Positions 1-12,782 of a DNA stretch of 64,000 nt are shown piece after piece. The stretch's first letter is position 1; the number at the start of each line of letters is the position of its first letter. Source of the stretch: Epiperipatus broadwayi (lineage: Eukaryota > Onychophora > Udeonychophora > Euonychophora > Peripatidae); NCBI GenBank assembly GCA_028023455.1, contig JAQFVV010000014.1:127336-191335 (forward strand), read 5' to 3'. The notes beneath the pieces were generated by a model. It saw only the letters and a list, made by a program, of their open reading frames with translations, was not told where the DNA came from and searched no databases. The position numbers and the translations under genes are program-made.

Positions 1-3000
1 AATAATTTTTGTTAGTAATCAGAGAAAAAATTATAATAAAAATTCATATTAAGTAAGTTAATAATAAAAAAATTTTTTTACATTTATTTATACTTATGTA
101 ATTTTGATTACTAATCCAGATTTAGTCCTTTAGTATTTTTGACATTCATTTTATTATTGTTTATTCTTTGTAAGTTTTGCAGTTTTGTCATTTATAAAAG
201 TTATTTAATCAATGAAATTGATAAAACACAAATTATTTCATATCTGACTGATTCAAATTCGAAAATATTTTTCTTGACTCTAAATATTATAAGTCTGGTG
301 TAACAAAACAGATTCAGTTATCTTGTTAAGTAAACAATATTTATATTTTAATTTTATTCTATAGTACATTATTATATTATGAAAGAATGTTAATTGTTAC
401 TTATTTTATAAAAATTGAATAGTATACAAAGATTGTATGGTGCATGTGAATTCACAGTTGAAAAATTAATGCATGAGCTATAAAATCTTTGATTTAAATA
501 ATATAATTGCTACATAGAAGTGAACTGTTTTAAAATGTAGAATCAAAGACAAGATTAATAAAAAATAATTCAAACCATTAATAAAATGTTTACTGCTAAA
601 GAAATATATTTTTATTTAACAAGATTAAAAATAAATTATAAAAACAAAAAATTTTTTTTGCACATGATAAACTAGATTAACATTTTAATTGCAATTAAAC
701 TATTTTATATCTAAAATTTATTTGTCTTGTAATTTATAAAATTCTGGGCTATAGATATCACTTTCTTCGGAATATATTTTTTAAAAAATAATAATTATCA
801 TGAACACTATTTTAAGATCTTGCATGCAATTGCTTTATGATACTGTCTAATTTTTGTTAAACCTAATTGCTAATACAAAATGACTTATCTTCTAATTGTT
901 TCAAGAACTATATATTTTTTGTTTTGCTTGTAAATGTATTCTTTATTTTGCCTGCTTTTATTTGTTCAAAGTAATTTTTTTTTCTTTTTTACTGCATGAA
1001 GAGCAAAATAAATCTTTGAGCTCATCATATGTAGTTAAGTCAGATATGAAATATACAGGCAAATTGCAAGTATTACAATAATGTATTATTTTCTTCAATC
1101 CAAAACATTTATTTATATCTAGTTTTCTCCGATTTAAGACCTTTATATTCAAATTTGTTTTGGAAATTTCTAACTTTTGTTTTTGATGATTCCTTTTTTA
1201 ATAACCTGTTTTTCTTGAATATTATTAAAAAACTTTTTTAAAATCAGTTTTATTGTTTATATTCCCCAAACTGAATTCCAGGAGATTATAAAAAACTTAA
1301 AAAGAGACTATATATAAGGTATATGGATGTCATAGGGAAATTTGTTGGTGTGATATGAAAAATAAACAGACTATAGATCAGAGAAAATGGATTGAACTTG
1401 GAAAAATCTTGATTATCAATGGACTGATGACGGTTGAAACTGATGATGATGATATTCCCAAAAATTTCTTTAGGTGTAACTGATTATTATTTCCTACAGT
1501 TTCCTTTTAATATAGTAACCATATGCCCTATTCTTCTTAATTAGAAGAAATGATGGTTCTTTATTCCAATTCTTTGTAATACTAGTCCTTAATCCAAATG
1601 AGTAGAGTATTTTTCTTATCTTGATTGGCTTTTTTGATTCCAACTATAACTGTGTCAAATATATTGCATACATGTTTTTTAAATCTAGATAAATTTTTTA
1701 GACATTGTTAATTATTTTATTAAAAAAAAATTTAACAAAATGAAGAATATTTACTATTGAGAATATTGCAAATATATCTATTGTTTTCAATGTATCTTTC
1801 TCTGCACATTTAGTTTGCAATGGCTTTAACATGGCATTAAAAATTTAATTAAAAATTGTTTTTTTTGTTGTGTGAAGAATCCCAACAGCAGAAACTTTAA
1901 GAAAAAAGAAATAGATTGAAATCTGTTGACTTGTTGACAACTATTTAATTTGGAAAGTATTTTGGATTATAAGTATTTCTTTTTTTATCATTTTCATTTT
2001 TATTTTCATGCAGGGATACTTCACATAGTGAAAGAAACAGTTTTCTATTTGTCTGCTTTATATTTTCATAATTCCTTATCATTTTATTACAACCATCTTG
2101 AATGGTTGATAAGTATTTATTGTAAAATTCTTCACATAATTCAATTTTGATAACCTAATATAATAAATCTATTTATGGTACTTTTATAATGGACACATCT
2201 GTTTTTTAGCTTAGCAGTAACAATATCATAAAATATTTGCTACTGGTTATGATCTATTTCTTTTTACTAACCTTTTTATTTTACTTGATTATCTCTAATA
2301 TTTTGTTGTTTATCACTATTATAGATTTTGCTTTCAATTTATTTTTATGTAATAATTTATAATATTTTACAATCATTTTAGATCTAATCACAATGCATTT
2401 ATTAATGCTTATTGAATGTATTTTTTAATATATTTTGTTTAAATGTATTGTGCTTTTAAGTTCATTTAAAATGATTAAACTCACTAAATAATGTTTATTA
2501 GTTTTATATGCATGTTCTTAACAAACAATTGTCAATTTGTATTACTATAGCAAATGGTGCAGTTGAATATCCAATGACAGGGATACTACTATTCATACTT
2601 TTATTCTATTTATATTATTTTTTTATTTAGCCCATTTTATTTTATGCTATACATTTTATACTTTAATAGTATTTTATTTTTGAAATAATTATATAGTGTA
2701 TGAAATATTTTTTTACTTTATTTTAATGTGGATAATAGCTATTTGTAATATATACACTGATCATTGTAGAAATTATTCCATCTAGAAGAAAGTACACGTG
2801 CATATAAATCAGGAATAATGATTCAATAGATAAGATGTAAATTATCATCGAACTGTTCTAGATATAGAAGCACTCAAGTTCTCTGCTAATCATCTAATAG
2901 CAGTGCTTTATATTAAATGAATAGCAGAGTCATAATTATAAATACTTGTACTCTTGCAGTATGACAACTTATTGGAAATGCATATGCTTGCCATATGACA

Positions 3001-4735
3001 AGAATGCAAATATACCCACACAAGCATCAAATACTATTATTTAATGACAATCAAATTATGTATTGATTTTTTTCTAATAAATCAGTCAAAATTCAGATTT
3101 CAATTTCTTTAAAGACACGTGTATAAACCTACCAATTGAAGCTTTTAGTATACAATTTCAGAAAAAAAAAAAATGTATTTGAGCAATGTTTGACATTCCT
3201 TTTTGATAGTTGTTCACTCATTGTCATATAAACATTTAGGGAAAGCAAAATTTATTCTTTTCCATACTGGTTAAAGTTTCATTTTCTAACAACTGCATAT
3301 CAGGTACAATGCAATACTTTCTTTGGAACCATCAATGTTAGCAAATTGTAACTGCTCTTATAATGATCTTTTATGAAATTTCTGTTGAAAATTTGTATAT
3401 CAAATTTTAATTCTCCTCACATCTGTATCTCTCCTCTAGCCTTTGGAACAGAGCATATTGGATAGATTTAATTTTTATTTTCTTCATTAATCTTATTTGA
3501 TGTTAAGATTAACCTGCATTTAATTTTTTTCATTGACTGTAAGAGTATTGTTTTAATTTTAAAGATCAATTCAGTTCTCATCTCTCTTTCATTGCTGAGA
3601 TATGTTTCCTCCTTAATAAAATGTTACTTCTTTAATTTTTATTAACATATGATTATTTAAAAAAATATATCTAATTTATAAGTCGATCTGATTTATATAT
3701 ATTATCATTAGCAGAAGCTGTTTGCACATACATGAGTGTGGCAATTAAATAAAAATAAAAAGATAATAATATACTAGAAATGAGTTTTATGATTAATATA
3801 CATACCATTTTGTGGTACTTCTATATTGTATAATGCTTTCTAACTTCTACCCCTATCTTTAGCTTAAGAGCTAAATATTCATTCAATATTGTCTGGAAAT
3901 ACAATGATTTGACTTGTAACCATTGGTCACCTGTGGTCAATTTACAATATGTACTATCTATTTGAAGACATAAATCTTCAAAGTCCTAAAGAATAGTCTT
4001 TACAATCCATAGCTTGCAGTGACATGTATTGGCATATGTGGAAGAAGGCATGCTATAACATTTTTCTTGGTTTAAGGGTGTTCAATATATGCCAGACAAA
4101 TGATACTTGCTAATTATAGTGTTGTGCAATAACCCTTCATTTTTGCCTTTTACATTATTAGCTGGATCATCTTTTTTTTCTTGCTGCAAAATTTGAGACC
4201 TCAGCACTACAGGACTATCTATTTTAAAAATAAGATAACCGTTAAACTTTTTTTTAAATTTTAAAGGAGGCATAGTTTAGAGTTTGCTGTTTATTATTTT
4301 TTGCTATTTATATTGATCTTTTTATATCAATCCTAATTAGTAATTATGCAGTATCTTTAGTTAGAAATTTCTTTATCATCATCAAATGTTTCTCTATTGT
4401 GTATGCTGTTATGGATTTATTAAATAACCTTACTTGACAGACCAGTTTGCTAATCCAGCAATGCAGGAGTCTCTTTTTGGCAGTTGTTTATGGGAAGTGT
4501 ATACTGCTTGATGTAATCAAAGTAAAAATTAAAATAATTTGGAAGATTACAAATGTATGTACATGTTCTTTTTCATAAGAGTTTCTTTATCAGTCTAATA
4601 ATATATACTATTTTAGAAGAGTTTCTCTGTCACAATCTCTAGGCATACATTGTGAAACATGAATTCTAGGGATGCTTTCAGAAATAAATATGAAGATAAG
4701 AGTAGCAGGACATGCAGGTAATTTGAATAATTTAT
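1..4735. other. AT-rich sequence without recognised gene
   Basis: I see only AT-rich DNA with poly-A and poly-T runs and no open frame with a recognisable protein signature. A 43-codon open frame begins with ATG at about 1355 and contains four consecutive Asp codons near its end. It has no recognisable domain and no convincing splice context, so I do not call it a gene. Confidence 0.6.
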
Positions 4736-4739
4736 TTCT

Positions 4740-4975
4740 TGATAATATTATTATCAATATTCCAATTTTTAGTTGCAGAAGCCGATTTAAAAGAAATTAA
4801 TGAAAATGCTTTTATATAAAAGATCCAGTTAGAAATAGAAATTTTTTTTGACAATATTATTAACAATATTCTGTGGAGTAATCTTGATAGTGATCAACTT
4901 TTAGCTGCGGACACCATATTAGAATAAGTTTATGAAAATGTGTTTATATAAAGGATCCAGTTGGAAACAGAAAAA
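4740..4975. repeat. Local tandem duplication, two diverged units
   Basis: Two head-to-tail units of about 110-125 bp are visible. Each starts with GA(T/C)AATATTATTA(T/A)CAATATTC (4741 and 4850) and ends with a shared block ATATAAA(A/G)GATCCAGTT followed by GAAA(T/C)AGAAA. The second unit carries extra bases in its middle. No coding content is seen. Confidence 0.6.
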
Positions 4976-5567
4976 CATTTTTTATCTTACAATTCAAAAA
5001 AATTGATTTAAAAAACATTAGTTATTACAATAGTTCAGCTTTTATCCAGCAGAATCCTGATTCTCATATGAGCAGTTTTATGCAGGATGTACCAAAATTT
5101 ATTAATTGGAATTTTTAAAAAAAATTTAAGTGAAAAATGCCATTGTATAGGGAAAATGTAATGAAGAAAGTGTCTCAGACAACATCATTCTACATTGATA
5201 AATATTTATAATTTTAAAATTAAGACAATTTTTCTTTAACAAATATTAAATAATTAAATTTTTAAATCAATAAAAAACCTAGCTATTTGTAAGCCTCCAA
5301 CAATTAAAAATATTGTACAGAAACTTCTAGTATAGTGTTCATATTAAATGCTTTGGATTAATATTATTAATTTCATTTTCAATGGCCTTTTTACTGGCAC
5401 AATCATAAGAAAAATTAAAATAATTTTTAAAAAGTGTGTATGAGGTCACATTTTATATTTTCCTTCTTTGAGTATGTCACATTTATTTATTAATTCCATG
5501 TTTTAATAATAATTCATTAAATTTTTTAACGTAAAAAAAAACATTAAGCCAAGATCAGTTCTTTAGC

Positions 5568-5750
5568 TTAGTGCCATTTAGCATAAACTTAAGCAATCAA
5601 TGATTACTAGTTGCATATAAAATTTCTACTCTTTTTTTTTGAATCCCTATCTTCAGATCAGTTTCTGGCTTTTGCCTTTGTCAGTGAGGTTTGGGATTTA
5701 AAGTTGGAAGGAATGCAGACATGCATACAGTAGTAAGCTTTATATTTATT
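5568..5750 (+). repeat. Half copy of the dispersed core foldback repeat family
   Basis: It carries the two marks of a family seen at several places in this window: a GCCATTTAGCATAAAC-type end at about 5571 and a core AGATCAGTTTCTGGCTTTTG followed by a GTCAGTGAGG-type block near 5655-5690. Related copies lie at 5946-6260, 28.9 kb, 31.5 kb and 53.0 kb. Only one arm is evident here. It is non-coding. Confidence 0.5.
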
Positions 5751-5945
5751 TTACCTGTCAAATTAAAAACTTGAAATTTCAAATCAGTCTTATATTTTGA
5801 ATCCAAGTCACTTACTTGAATCCATTTCAGTAACTATATATTTTAATATTAACTGTAGACATCTTATTCCCCTGGATAGGAATGCTAATACTGTAATAAT
5901 AAATACCTAAATTCCCCAGCTTAAACAATGTAATACAAGCGCATC

Positions 5946-6260
5946 TCTTCATTCTTGTGCCATCTAGCATAAACTTGGATAATCGGTGTTTACCAGCTGC
6001 ATGTAAAATGCTATTCTTAGTATTTAAATCCTGATCTTTAAACCAGTTTGATTGTACCCTTTACCATTGAGACTTAGGATTTTAATTTAGGAAAAAATGC
6101 TGACCTACATTCAGCAATTATCTTAAATTCAATTGCCATATTGACAAAGGCAGAAGCTACAAACTTGGTCTGGGGATGGGTATTTAAATAATAAGGATAA
6201 CTGGTAATCACCAATAACAAAGTTTATATTAGATAGTACTAGAATGGAGAACTACTCTTG
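5946..6260. mobile_element. Foldback element of the core family (MITE-like)
   Basis: The left arm begins near 5946 with TTCTTGTGCCATCTAGCATA. The right arm (about 6130-6260) is its diverged reverse complement and ends AAAGTTTATATTAGATAG. Both arms carry the core, as CCAGTTT...GACTTAGG near 6048-6085 and inverted as GACAAAGGCAGAAGCTACAA near 6144. Long diverged inverted arms without coding capacity suit a foldback MITE. I could not fix the exact ends or the target duplication. Confidence 0.5.
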
Positions 6261-6376
6261 TCTTATCATATTGTTTAAGCTGGAAGATTGGTGAATTGTT
6301 AGATTACTAACATTCTTAGCCAGAAAAATAAGTTGCCTACAATTTATGAAGAACTGAAGTTATTAAAATATGTTGT

Positions 6377-6548
6377 TTCCTTAACTGGATTCTGAATCAT
6401 ACAGCTGTTTAAATAAATAGTCACTGTTTTACATTCTCCCTCTGCTAAAAAAAATTTTTTTTCCTTAATTGGATTCTGAACCATACAGCTGTTTAAATAA
6501 ATGGTCACTGTTTTACATTCTTCCTTTGCTAAAAAAAAATTTTTTTTT
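6377..6548. repeat. 84-bp tandem duplication
   Basis: Two almost identical units start with TTCCTTAA(C/T)TGGATTCTGA at 6377 and 6461. They share the motif CATACAGCTGTTTAAATAAA and end in an A-run followed by a T-run. The few differences indicate a fairly recent duplication. The array ends about 145 bp before the hAT element. Confidence 0.8.
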
Positions 6549-6685
6549 TAAAATTTAGTTTAGCACATAACAGGAGTATAAGTTTTAATATATTATCTTT
6601 TAATATACTATCTTTCTTAAATTTGCAATTCCATTAATAAGTTTCCCTAAATCTTGTATCTTACTTATCAATCTCAAAATCCTTT

Positions 6686-6693
6686 ATCTAAAG
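6686..6693. repeat. hAT target-site duplication, left copy
   Basis: ATCTAAAG abuts the left inverted repeat. The right copy is ATTTAAAG at 10752-10759. A single transition separates them, as expected for an old but intact insertion. Confidence 0.8.
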
Positions 6694-6896
6694 CAGCACT
6701 TCTTAAACTTTTTTCATTTATGATCCCTTTTTATCATCGAGATTTTTTTGCGACCCCAGATATTAAGTATAACATAAATATAGAAGTAAATATTTCCATA
6801 AATAATTTATTTCTTTGGTAAACGATAGACATATGAAAATAAGTAATTTTAGGATTTGTTTTAAGTAGACAAAAATTAATGAAAGAAAATCACGTT

Positions 6897-9895
6897 TTAA
6901 TGAGATGGATGTGCTTGTTTTTTGCTGCATAACAAATTCAATCTTGGTGAAATATTTGATATTGTTGGATGTAAAGCATCTTCAATGTATTTCAGCATTG
7001 AATGATATTTGAATTTAATATACATTAAAGCTGAAAAAGTCATTTTATATAAGTATGTGATGCTGAATGGCAGAAGAACATTTAATGTCATTTCAGAAAT
7101 TGTGAACATTTCAGTCTAGCTCCGATCTAGAATTCAGTCAAGGATTTTTGTGGAAAGTGGAAGTTTTAAGTTTGAGTCACTTGATAGCTCAGCAAATTCC
7201 TCTTGGGCTTTATATGGTAGATGATTAATCTCATTAATGTCAATCAAAAATGATCTTTAAATTCAAGATAACTTTTTGAAATGTAAATTCGATATAAAGT
7301 ATTTGCAAAACTGTGTTTCTAGAGTTTTTAAGTGATCTATAGTAATGTTATATATAGAGCTGGAAAATAAGCTCTTAACAAGCTTTGCAGAATATCCCCA
7401 AGTCCAGACCAGTTTATGCTACTAGCTTCCTCATTGGGATGCTAAGATATTCAAGCATTAGATTAAAAATACCAGGACAAGTCCAGCACTTTATTTAATG
7501 GATAACTATTAAGTAAAAAATCTGAAAGTTTCAAACATTCATATGTCTTCCAATCCAGCTATCTAATTTAAATAGCCATATGGGACTGAACCAAGTTCAG
7601 ATACACCATATATTAATAACTTTAGCAATATAAAATCGCCAAAGCCTTAATAGCAAAAAATAAAAATTACTAAGAAATCAACAAGCTTGTATTACAAATG
7701 TTATATATAGAGCTGGCAAATAAACTCTTAACAAGCTTTGCAGAATATCCCCAATTCCAGATTGGTTTCTGCTACTGACTTCTTTAGTGAGATGCTAGGA
7801 TATTCAAGCATTAGATTAAAAATTCCAGGACAAGCCCAACACTTTATCTAATGAATAACTATTAAATAGAAAATCTGAAATTTTCAGACATTCGTATGTC
7901 TTCCAATCCAGCTATCTAACTTAAATAGCTATATGGAACTGAACCAAGCTTCAGATACACCATATTTAATAACTTTAGCAATATAAAATCACCAAAGCCT
8001 TAATAGCAAAAAATAAAATTACTAAGAAATCAAGTCATATTTTCACATGACCTAATTTAACAAGCTTGTATTGCAAATATTATATATAGAGCTGGCAAAT
8101 AAGCTTTTAGTAATTTTATTTTTTGCTATTAAGGCTTTGGCGATTTTATATTGCTAAAGTTATTAATATATGGTGTATCTGAACTTGATTCAATCCCATA
8201 TGGCTATTTAAATTAGATAGCTGGATTGGAAGACATACGAATGTTCAAAAATTTCAGATTTTTTACTTAATAGTTATCCATTAGATAAAGTGCTGGGCTT
8301 CTTTTGGTAATTTTAATCTAATGCTTGAATATCCTAGCATCTCACCGAGGAAGCCAGTAGCAGAACTAATCTGGGGATGGGGATATTTTGCCAAGCTTGT
8401 TAAGATCTTATTTGCCAGCTCTATATATAACATTTGTAATACAAGCTTGTTAAATTAGATCTTGTGACATATCACTTGATATCTTTGTAATCTATAATAA
8501 TTTTTGCAATTAAAGTTTTACAATTATTTTTTTTAATTATAAAATTGTCGATAGTCGAAACATTTCCAATGAATCATTTTCCACCCTATTCTTCCAAATG
8601 TTGATCTTTTTAATACCACCTTCAATTTTATCATTCAATATAAAAATATTGCTATTTTTCCCCTGAAGAGACAAGTTAAGATTATTTAGCTTCTCAAAAA
8701 TATCACACAAATAGCACAAGTTTGATAGCCATCAGTCATTTTGAAAAAGAGCAGCAAGATCACATTTTTGTTCAGTTAAAAATACAATAATTTCTTCTTT
8801 TAATAACAATAATCTTCTTAAACTTTGCCCTTTTGACATCCATCTTGCTTCTGCATGTAATAATAAACTTTTGTATTCAGAGCCCATGTCTTTACAAAGA
8901 TTTGAAAATAAACATCTGTTAAGGGCACGACTTTTAATAAAGTTTATAATTTTGACAGCATCCTGAAGCATATCGTTCAATTTTGTTGCTATTTTTTTTG
9001 CTGCAAGGGGTGTTTGATGGATGAGGCAGTGTGTAAAAGTTACATGATTATTACCAGAAGCTTTAACAAATGATTTAAAATCAATATTTTCACCAGTCAT
9101 TGCTTTTGCACCATCTGTACATACTTCAAAGCTATTTTTCTATTCTAAACCTTCAGTTTTAAAAAATTTGTCTACTTTATTATATATGTCTTCTCCTCTT
9201 GTATGATCTTCCAAAGAATGACAAAATAACAATTCTTCTTCATTGTTTTCTTTATAAATGTATCTGACATTCACTAATAATTGAGCTATTTTTGAAATAT
9301 CAGTTATTTTGTCCAATTGAATTGTAAATATTGGGCTTTCTTTAAGTCTAATAATAAGTTACTCAAATTGGTCATTGCTAATTTCAAAAATTCTATTAGT
9401 GACAATGTCATTTGACAAAGGAATTTTCTGAATTTCATCACCATATTTATTTCTGTGAAGTATTTCTACCATTTTAATAGCAGCAGGTAATATAAGATCT
9501 CCAATGGTGTATGGCTTTTTATTTTTAGCAATCAAATATGAAATTTCATATGATATGAGCAAATATTTTTCATTAATAGTTATAAATTTCTCAAAATATT
9601 GTTTTTCTTTATTTGAAGTTTTTAACAGTCGTTCGAAATATTCTTTTGGTTTATTGAAATATGAAGGATGCTTGGATTCAAAATGCCTTTTTAATTTTGA
9701 TGGTTTCATACTCTCCATAGAGAAAACATTATTGCAAATTAAACAAAGAGGTTGTTCATTACCATCACAGTTGTTGAAAGTAAAGCCAAATTGGAGAAAT
9801 GTCTCATATTTTCTTTTTCGCATCTTAGATGCCTCTTTCTGATTACGAGAAACTGCTTGTAGAGAGAGACTTTGTAGCATTGCCATCTGCATCAT
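6897..9895 (-). pseudogene. hAT transposase, ZBED5-like, broken by in-frame stops and a repeat insertion
   Basis: The transposase would cut and paste the element. The N-terminal segment (9895-9359) has a BED zinc finger with Cys51 and Cys54 and His71 and His76, including the family signature SMKPSKLKRH. The probable true start is the Met before RKRKYETFLQFGF, about residue 25. Downstream in the same frame come QLDKITDI and CTDGAKAMTG (catalytic Asp region), ARWMSKGQSL, and a block ending NLNLSLQGK (to 8537). In-frame stops separate these pieces: TAA at 9359, TAG near 9143 and a TGA near 8729. The C-terminal dimerisation segment is at 7109-6897, in another frame, ending KKQAHPSH then stop. The gap holds inserted repeats (7349-8455). 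The element cannot make active transposase but could be mobilised in trans through its intact ends. Confidence 0.88.
7349..8455. repeat. Three-copy repeat nest inserted in the hAT element
   Basis: Two direct copies start with TTATATATAGAGCTGG at about 7350 and 7701. An inverted copy runs from about 8106 back to about 8450 (CCAGCTCTATATATAA). Each unit is about 330-350 bp and contains blocks such as GATATTCAAGCATTAGATTA and CCAATCCAGCTATCTAA. A core TCCAGA(C/T)(C/T)(A/G)GTTT followed by CTTC and TGAGATGCTA resembles the core family elsewhere in the window. The nest splits the transposase C-terminal region. The arrangement suggests a foldback element plus a tandem duplication. Confidence 0.75.
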
Positions 9896-10992
9896 TATCT
9901 TTGGTACTTAATTTCAACCATTTATCCATGGGTAAAAAGTATTTTTATCCTAAAATATAAATAAAATAACAGTATTTATTAGTTAGCAGAGACACTAAGT
10001 GGCAGCCGTGTTTTTTGTTTAATTATACGAAGCTTATTTACTCCCGTATGTTCTATTTTTTAATATCCCTATATGTTTTATTTTTTAATATTTAAAAAAT
10101 AACAATAAATCAATTATAAATTACCTATTATGTTTAAAAAATAGGAATATGTTTTTACTTGTAATAAATAAATGACAATAAGTTTCAAATAAAAAATAAA
10201 TTTTTATAATAACGAATAGAATGATAAATTTTGAATAAAAAAGAGAGACAAAAGTATACAAGCATTTTTATATATAAAAAAATAATATCTTTCATATTAT
10301 TTTTTCAAATAAATACTAACCTTAGTTGAGTAAAACAGTAAAATACAATATTGTATTATTCTTGCGATGTTGACACTTGTTGAAAAGAAACTGAAACAAA
10401 TAACTTGACCGAAGATACATTATGTAATCACAGTGGCACCAACCCTTTTCTTGCCACTGCAGCATATACTTTGATTCTGAAATAACTTATGCTGAAATTG
10501 CAATACACACCACTATTATGATGCAGTTAGTATGATTTTTGAATATGTAAATATAATTTACAGCTCAACTTGGCCATCGCTACGATTTTATAATTGCACT
10601 GTACAGAAAATGTAATATATTAAATTAAAGATAATGAAGGGATTGTGACTAATATTTCTTTAAATTATGTATCTGAATTAAATTTTCATGACCCCAACAT
10701 TTTGCTTCGTGAGCCCAAATGGGAGCGCAATCCACAGTTTAAGAAATGCTGATTTAAAGCATTAAAAATTAAAATTTTGTGCATTATAGGTACTATGCAC
10801 TATTTTTTATGAATTAATCTACTGATTTTATAGGACTTTCCCATAGATGCTACTTTTATTTTGCATTTTATTTTATTACCTACCAACAGCATTCTAATAA
10901 TAAATGATTCAAATGATGTAAGTTTTACAAAAACTATCTACACTTTGCATCAAATCTTAGCATCAAAAAAGCAACCTTTTATTGATATCACT

Positions 10993-12161
10993 CTAATTAA
11001 ATAAAACAGTTTTCATTTGACATTTAATCTTTCTACTTAATAATTTTTTTCTAGCATTAAATAAATCAAATAAAATAAACTTCTTAAGCATAAATTTCAG
11101 TTTACAATTTATTTTTGCATTTATTGATAATTCCCTGTTGACCAGAAACTGATCAAATATGATATTCTTCTGAGCAACAGTTTTCATTTTGCAATTTATT
11201 TTTCTATTTATTGATAATTTCTTAGAAACTTTTGAACTGATCAAACAAAATAAACTTCTTAGAAATGACTTTCATTTTACAATTTATCTTAGTATTAGCA
11301 GATATTTTACCCACACTAACTTGAGAATATTGGGGAAAATTATTTTCTAATGTACTTTTAGTTCCCATTAACTGATTAAACTTTGAATGTTCTACACATT
11401 CTTGTTTCATTTTCATTTTATTTTAGCATTAATACAATCTAACAAATTATCCAATTCTAACAATTTAATATCTAATAATGGATGTATTTCTTTACTTTAT
11501 TTTTTTGTAAATCTTCTAATTCCATTAAAGGCTTTTCCAGGTCCTATAAGTATTTTTTAAAATTTTTGGAACTTCATTGGATTTGCTCTCTATGGGTTCA
11601 TCTATCCCTGTTAATATACTGTTTTGACAATTTTCAGATTCTATTTGAGGGTCCACACACTTGAGTATCGGGATCTCTTCAATTTTTTTAATTTCTTTTA
11701 ACTGATTATCTCATGATTCTTCTGAATTACATAAATTATTAACCTGGGATGTATTTGTTTCTTTGGGTATTATTTCTTTCTTTTTAGAATCTTCCATTTC
11801 CTTTTGAGATTCTGTCACCTCTCAAGATTTTACTAAAGCATCAAATTTATTTCCTAATCTATCATAAAACTCCTTCATCTCTTTAAATTCTTGAGACTGA
11901 CTGTCAATCTTCCTTTCAAGGGAATATTGATACTCAAGTAATTAGTCTTCAAAAACATCTAATTTATTATCAAAGGACTTCTTCATTTTTTTTTAATTCT
12001 TGAGATTGCCAGTTTTCTTTTCAAGGGACATTTGAGACTCCTGCATATTTTTTTCAAATAGTCGCAAAAAATTCTAACATTATCATAAACTGGTCTTGAG
12101 AACTAGGAGTTGCGATCTTTTTGGGCTCCCTCTAGGTTTTGATTTTTTTGGTATCACCCAT
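10993..12161 (-). pseudogene. Gag-like coiled-coil protein remnant of an LTR retrotransposon
   Basis: Read on the minus strand from an ATG at 12161, the sequence encodes MGDTKKIKT, a stop, then REPKKIATPSSQDQF. It continues through lysine- and glutamate-rich, coiled-coil-like stretches such as EYQYSLERKIDSQSQEFKEM in several frames broken by stops. The distal part (11416-10993) repeats a short peptide theme, INCKMK followed by KKFILFDQF, at least three times, so it has expanded by tandem duplication. A tRNA-Lys-type primer site lies about 590 bp upstream on the same strand, so I infer the start of a gag gene. A LINE ORF1 is the alternative. I see no pol. Confidence 0.45.
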
Positions 12162-12750
12162 TTTTGTAAATAACTACAAAATTATATTCATAATAACACC
12201 CACTATCAAATTTTTTTAACAATATCTATAATTTATAATTTATCCAAGCAAACCAACCTCCATATTACTACTATATTCAATAACACCTACCAAATAAGAT
12301 GTTTTACATCTACCTCAAGGTAATATATATGAAAAATACACAGTTTCTTAATTATAATTATTTTAGATTATTTGCTATCACAATAATTTGTGGACTCCTA
12401 ATAATATTGGTGTTTTAGAAGTTAATTACAAAAGAAATACGATATTACACTTATATAATATTAAAAATTGCCATTGTCACCAGAAAATCATAGAAAACAA
12501 TTTGAAATTAAGCATAACATTGAGAGGAATTTTTTAAAATAATTTTATTATTATTAGAATCCAAGTCACATGATCTATTTCACATTTAAATAATGCAATC
12601 TCAATACTAGTATTCATGCAATTAATAAATTTTAACGTATACTTTTAAAATTAACATGAGTAAGTTGAAGACTTAAGTCGTAACCAATTGACAAGCTTTA
12701 TTTATTGTGTTAAATTCCGCAAATAAGATCTTAGCCTTAAGTAGTTAATT

Positions 12751-12770
12751 GAGCCCCACATTGGGTGACA
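12751..12770 (-). promoter_or_regulatory. tRNA-Lys-type primer binding site (minus strand)
   Basis: On the minus strand this reads TGTCACCCAATGTGGGGCTC. The first 18 bases match the complement of the 3' end of animal tRNA-Lys (TGGCGCCCAACGTGGGGC) at 15 positions. It lies 12 nt downstream of a plausible LTR end (CA on the minus strand at 12784-12783). The element at 19.7-25.0 kb has the same 12-nt spacing. Confidence 0.55.
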
Positions 12771-12782
12771 AAAATCCGAAAA

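Larger units (their letters stand above)
6694..10751 (-). mobile_element. hAT transposon (ZBED5/Charlie-like), full length with terminal inverted repeats
   Basis: The ends are inverted repeats: CAGCACTTCTTAAAC at 6694-6708 and GTTTAAGAAATGCTG at 10737-10751 (14 of 15 match), each followed inward by a GACCCC-type block. They are flanked by an 8-bp target duplication, ATCTAAAG at 6686-6693 and ATTTAAAG at 10752-10759, with one mismatch. TIRs beginning CAG, subterminal GACCCC and 8-bp duplications are hallmarks of Charlie-type hAT elements. The element is 4.06 kb, carries a broken transposase on the minus strand, and has a 1.1-kb block of other repeats inserted at 7349-8455. Confidence 0.9.

Noticed and set aside
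1355-1486. 43-codon open frame with an Asp run as a possible host exon
   Set aside because: There is no domain, no matching partner exon and only weak splice-like borders.
9504-9842. 112-codon plus-strand open frame
   Set aside because: It is the antisense shadow of the hAT transposase N-terminus.
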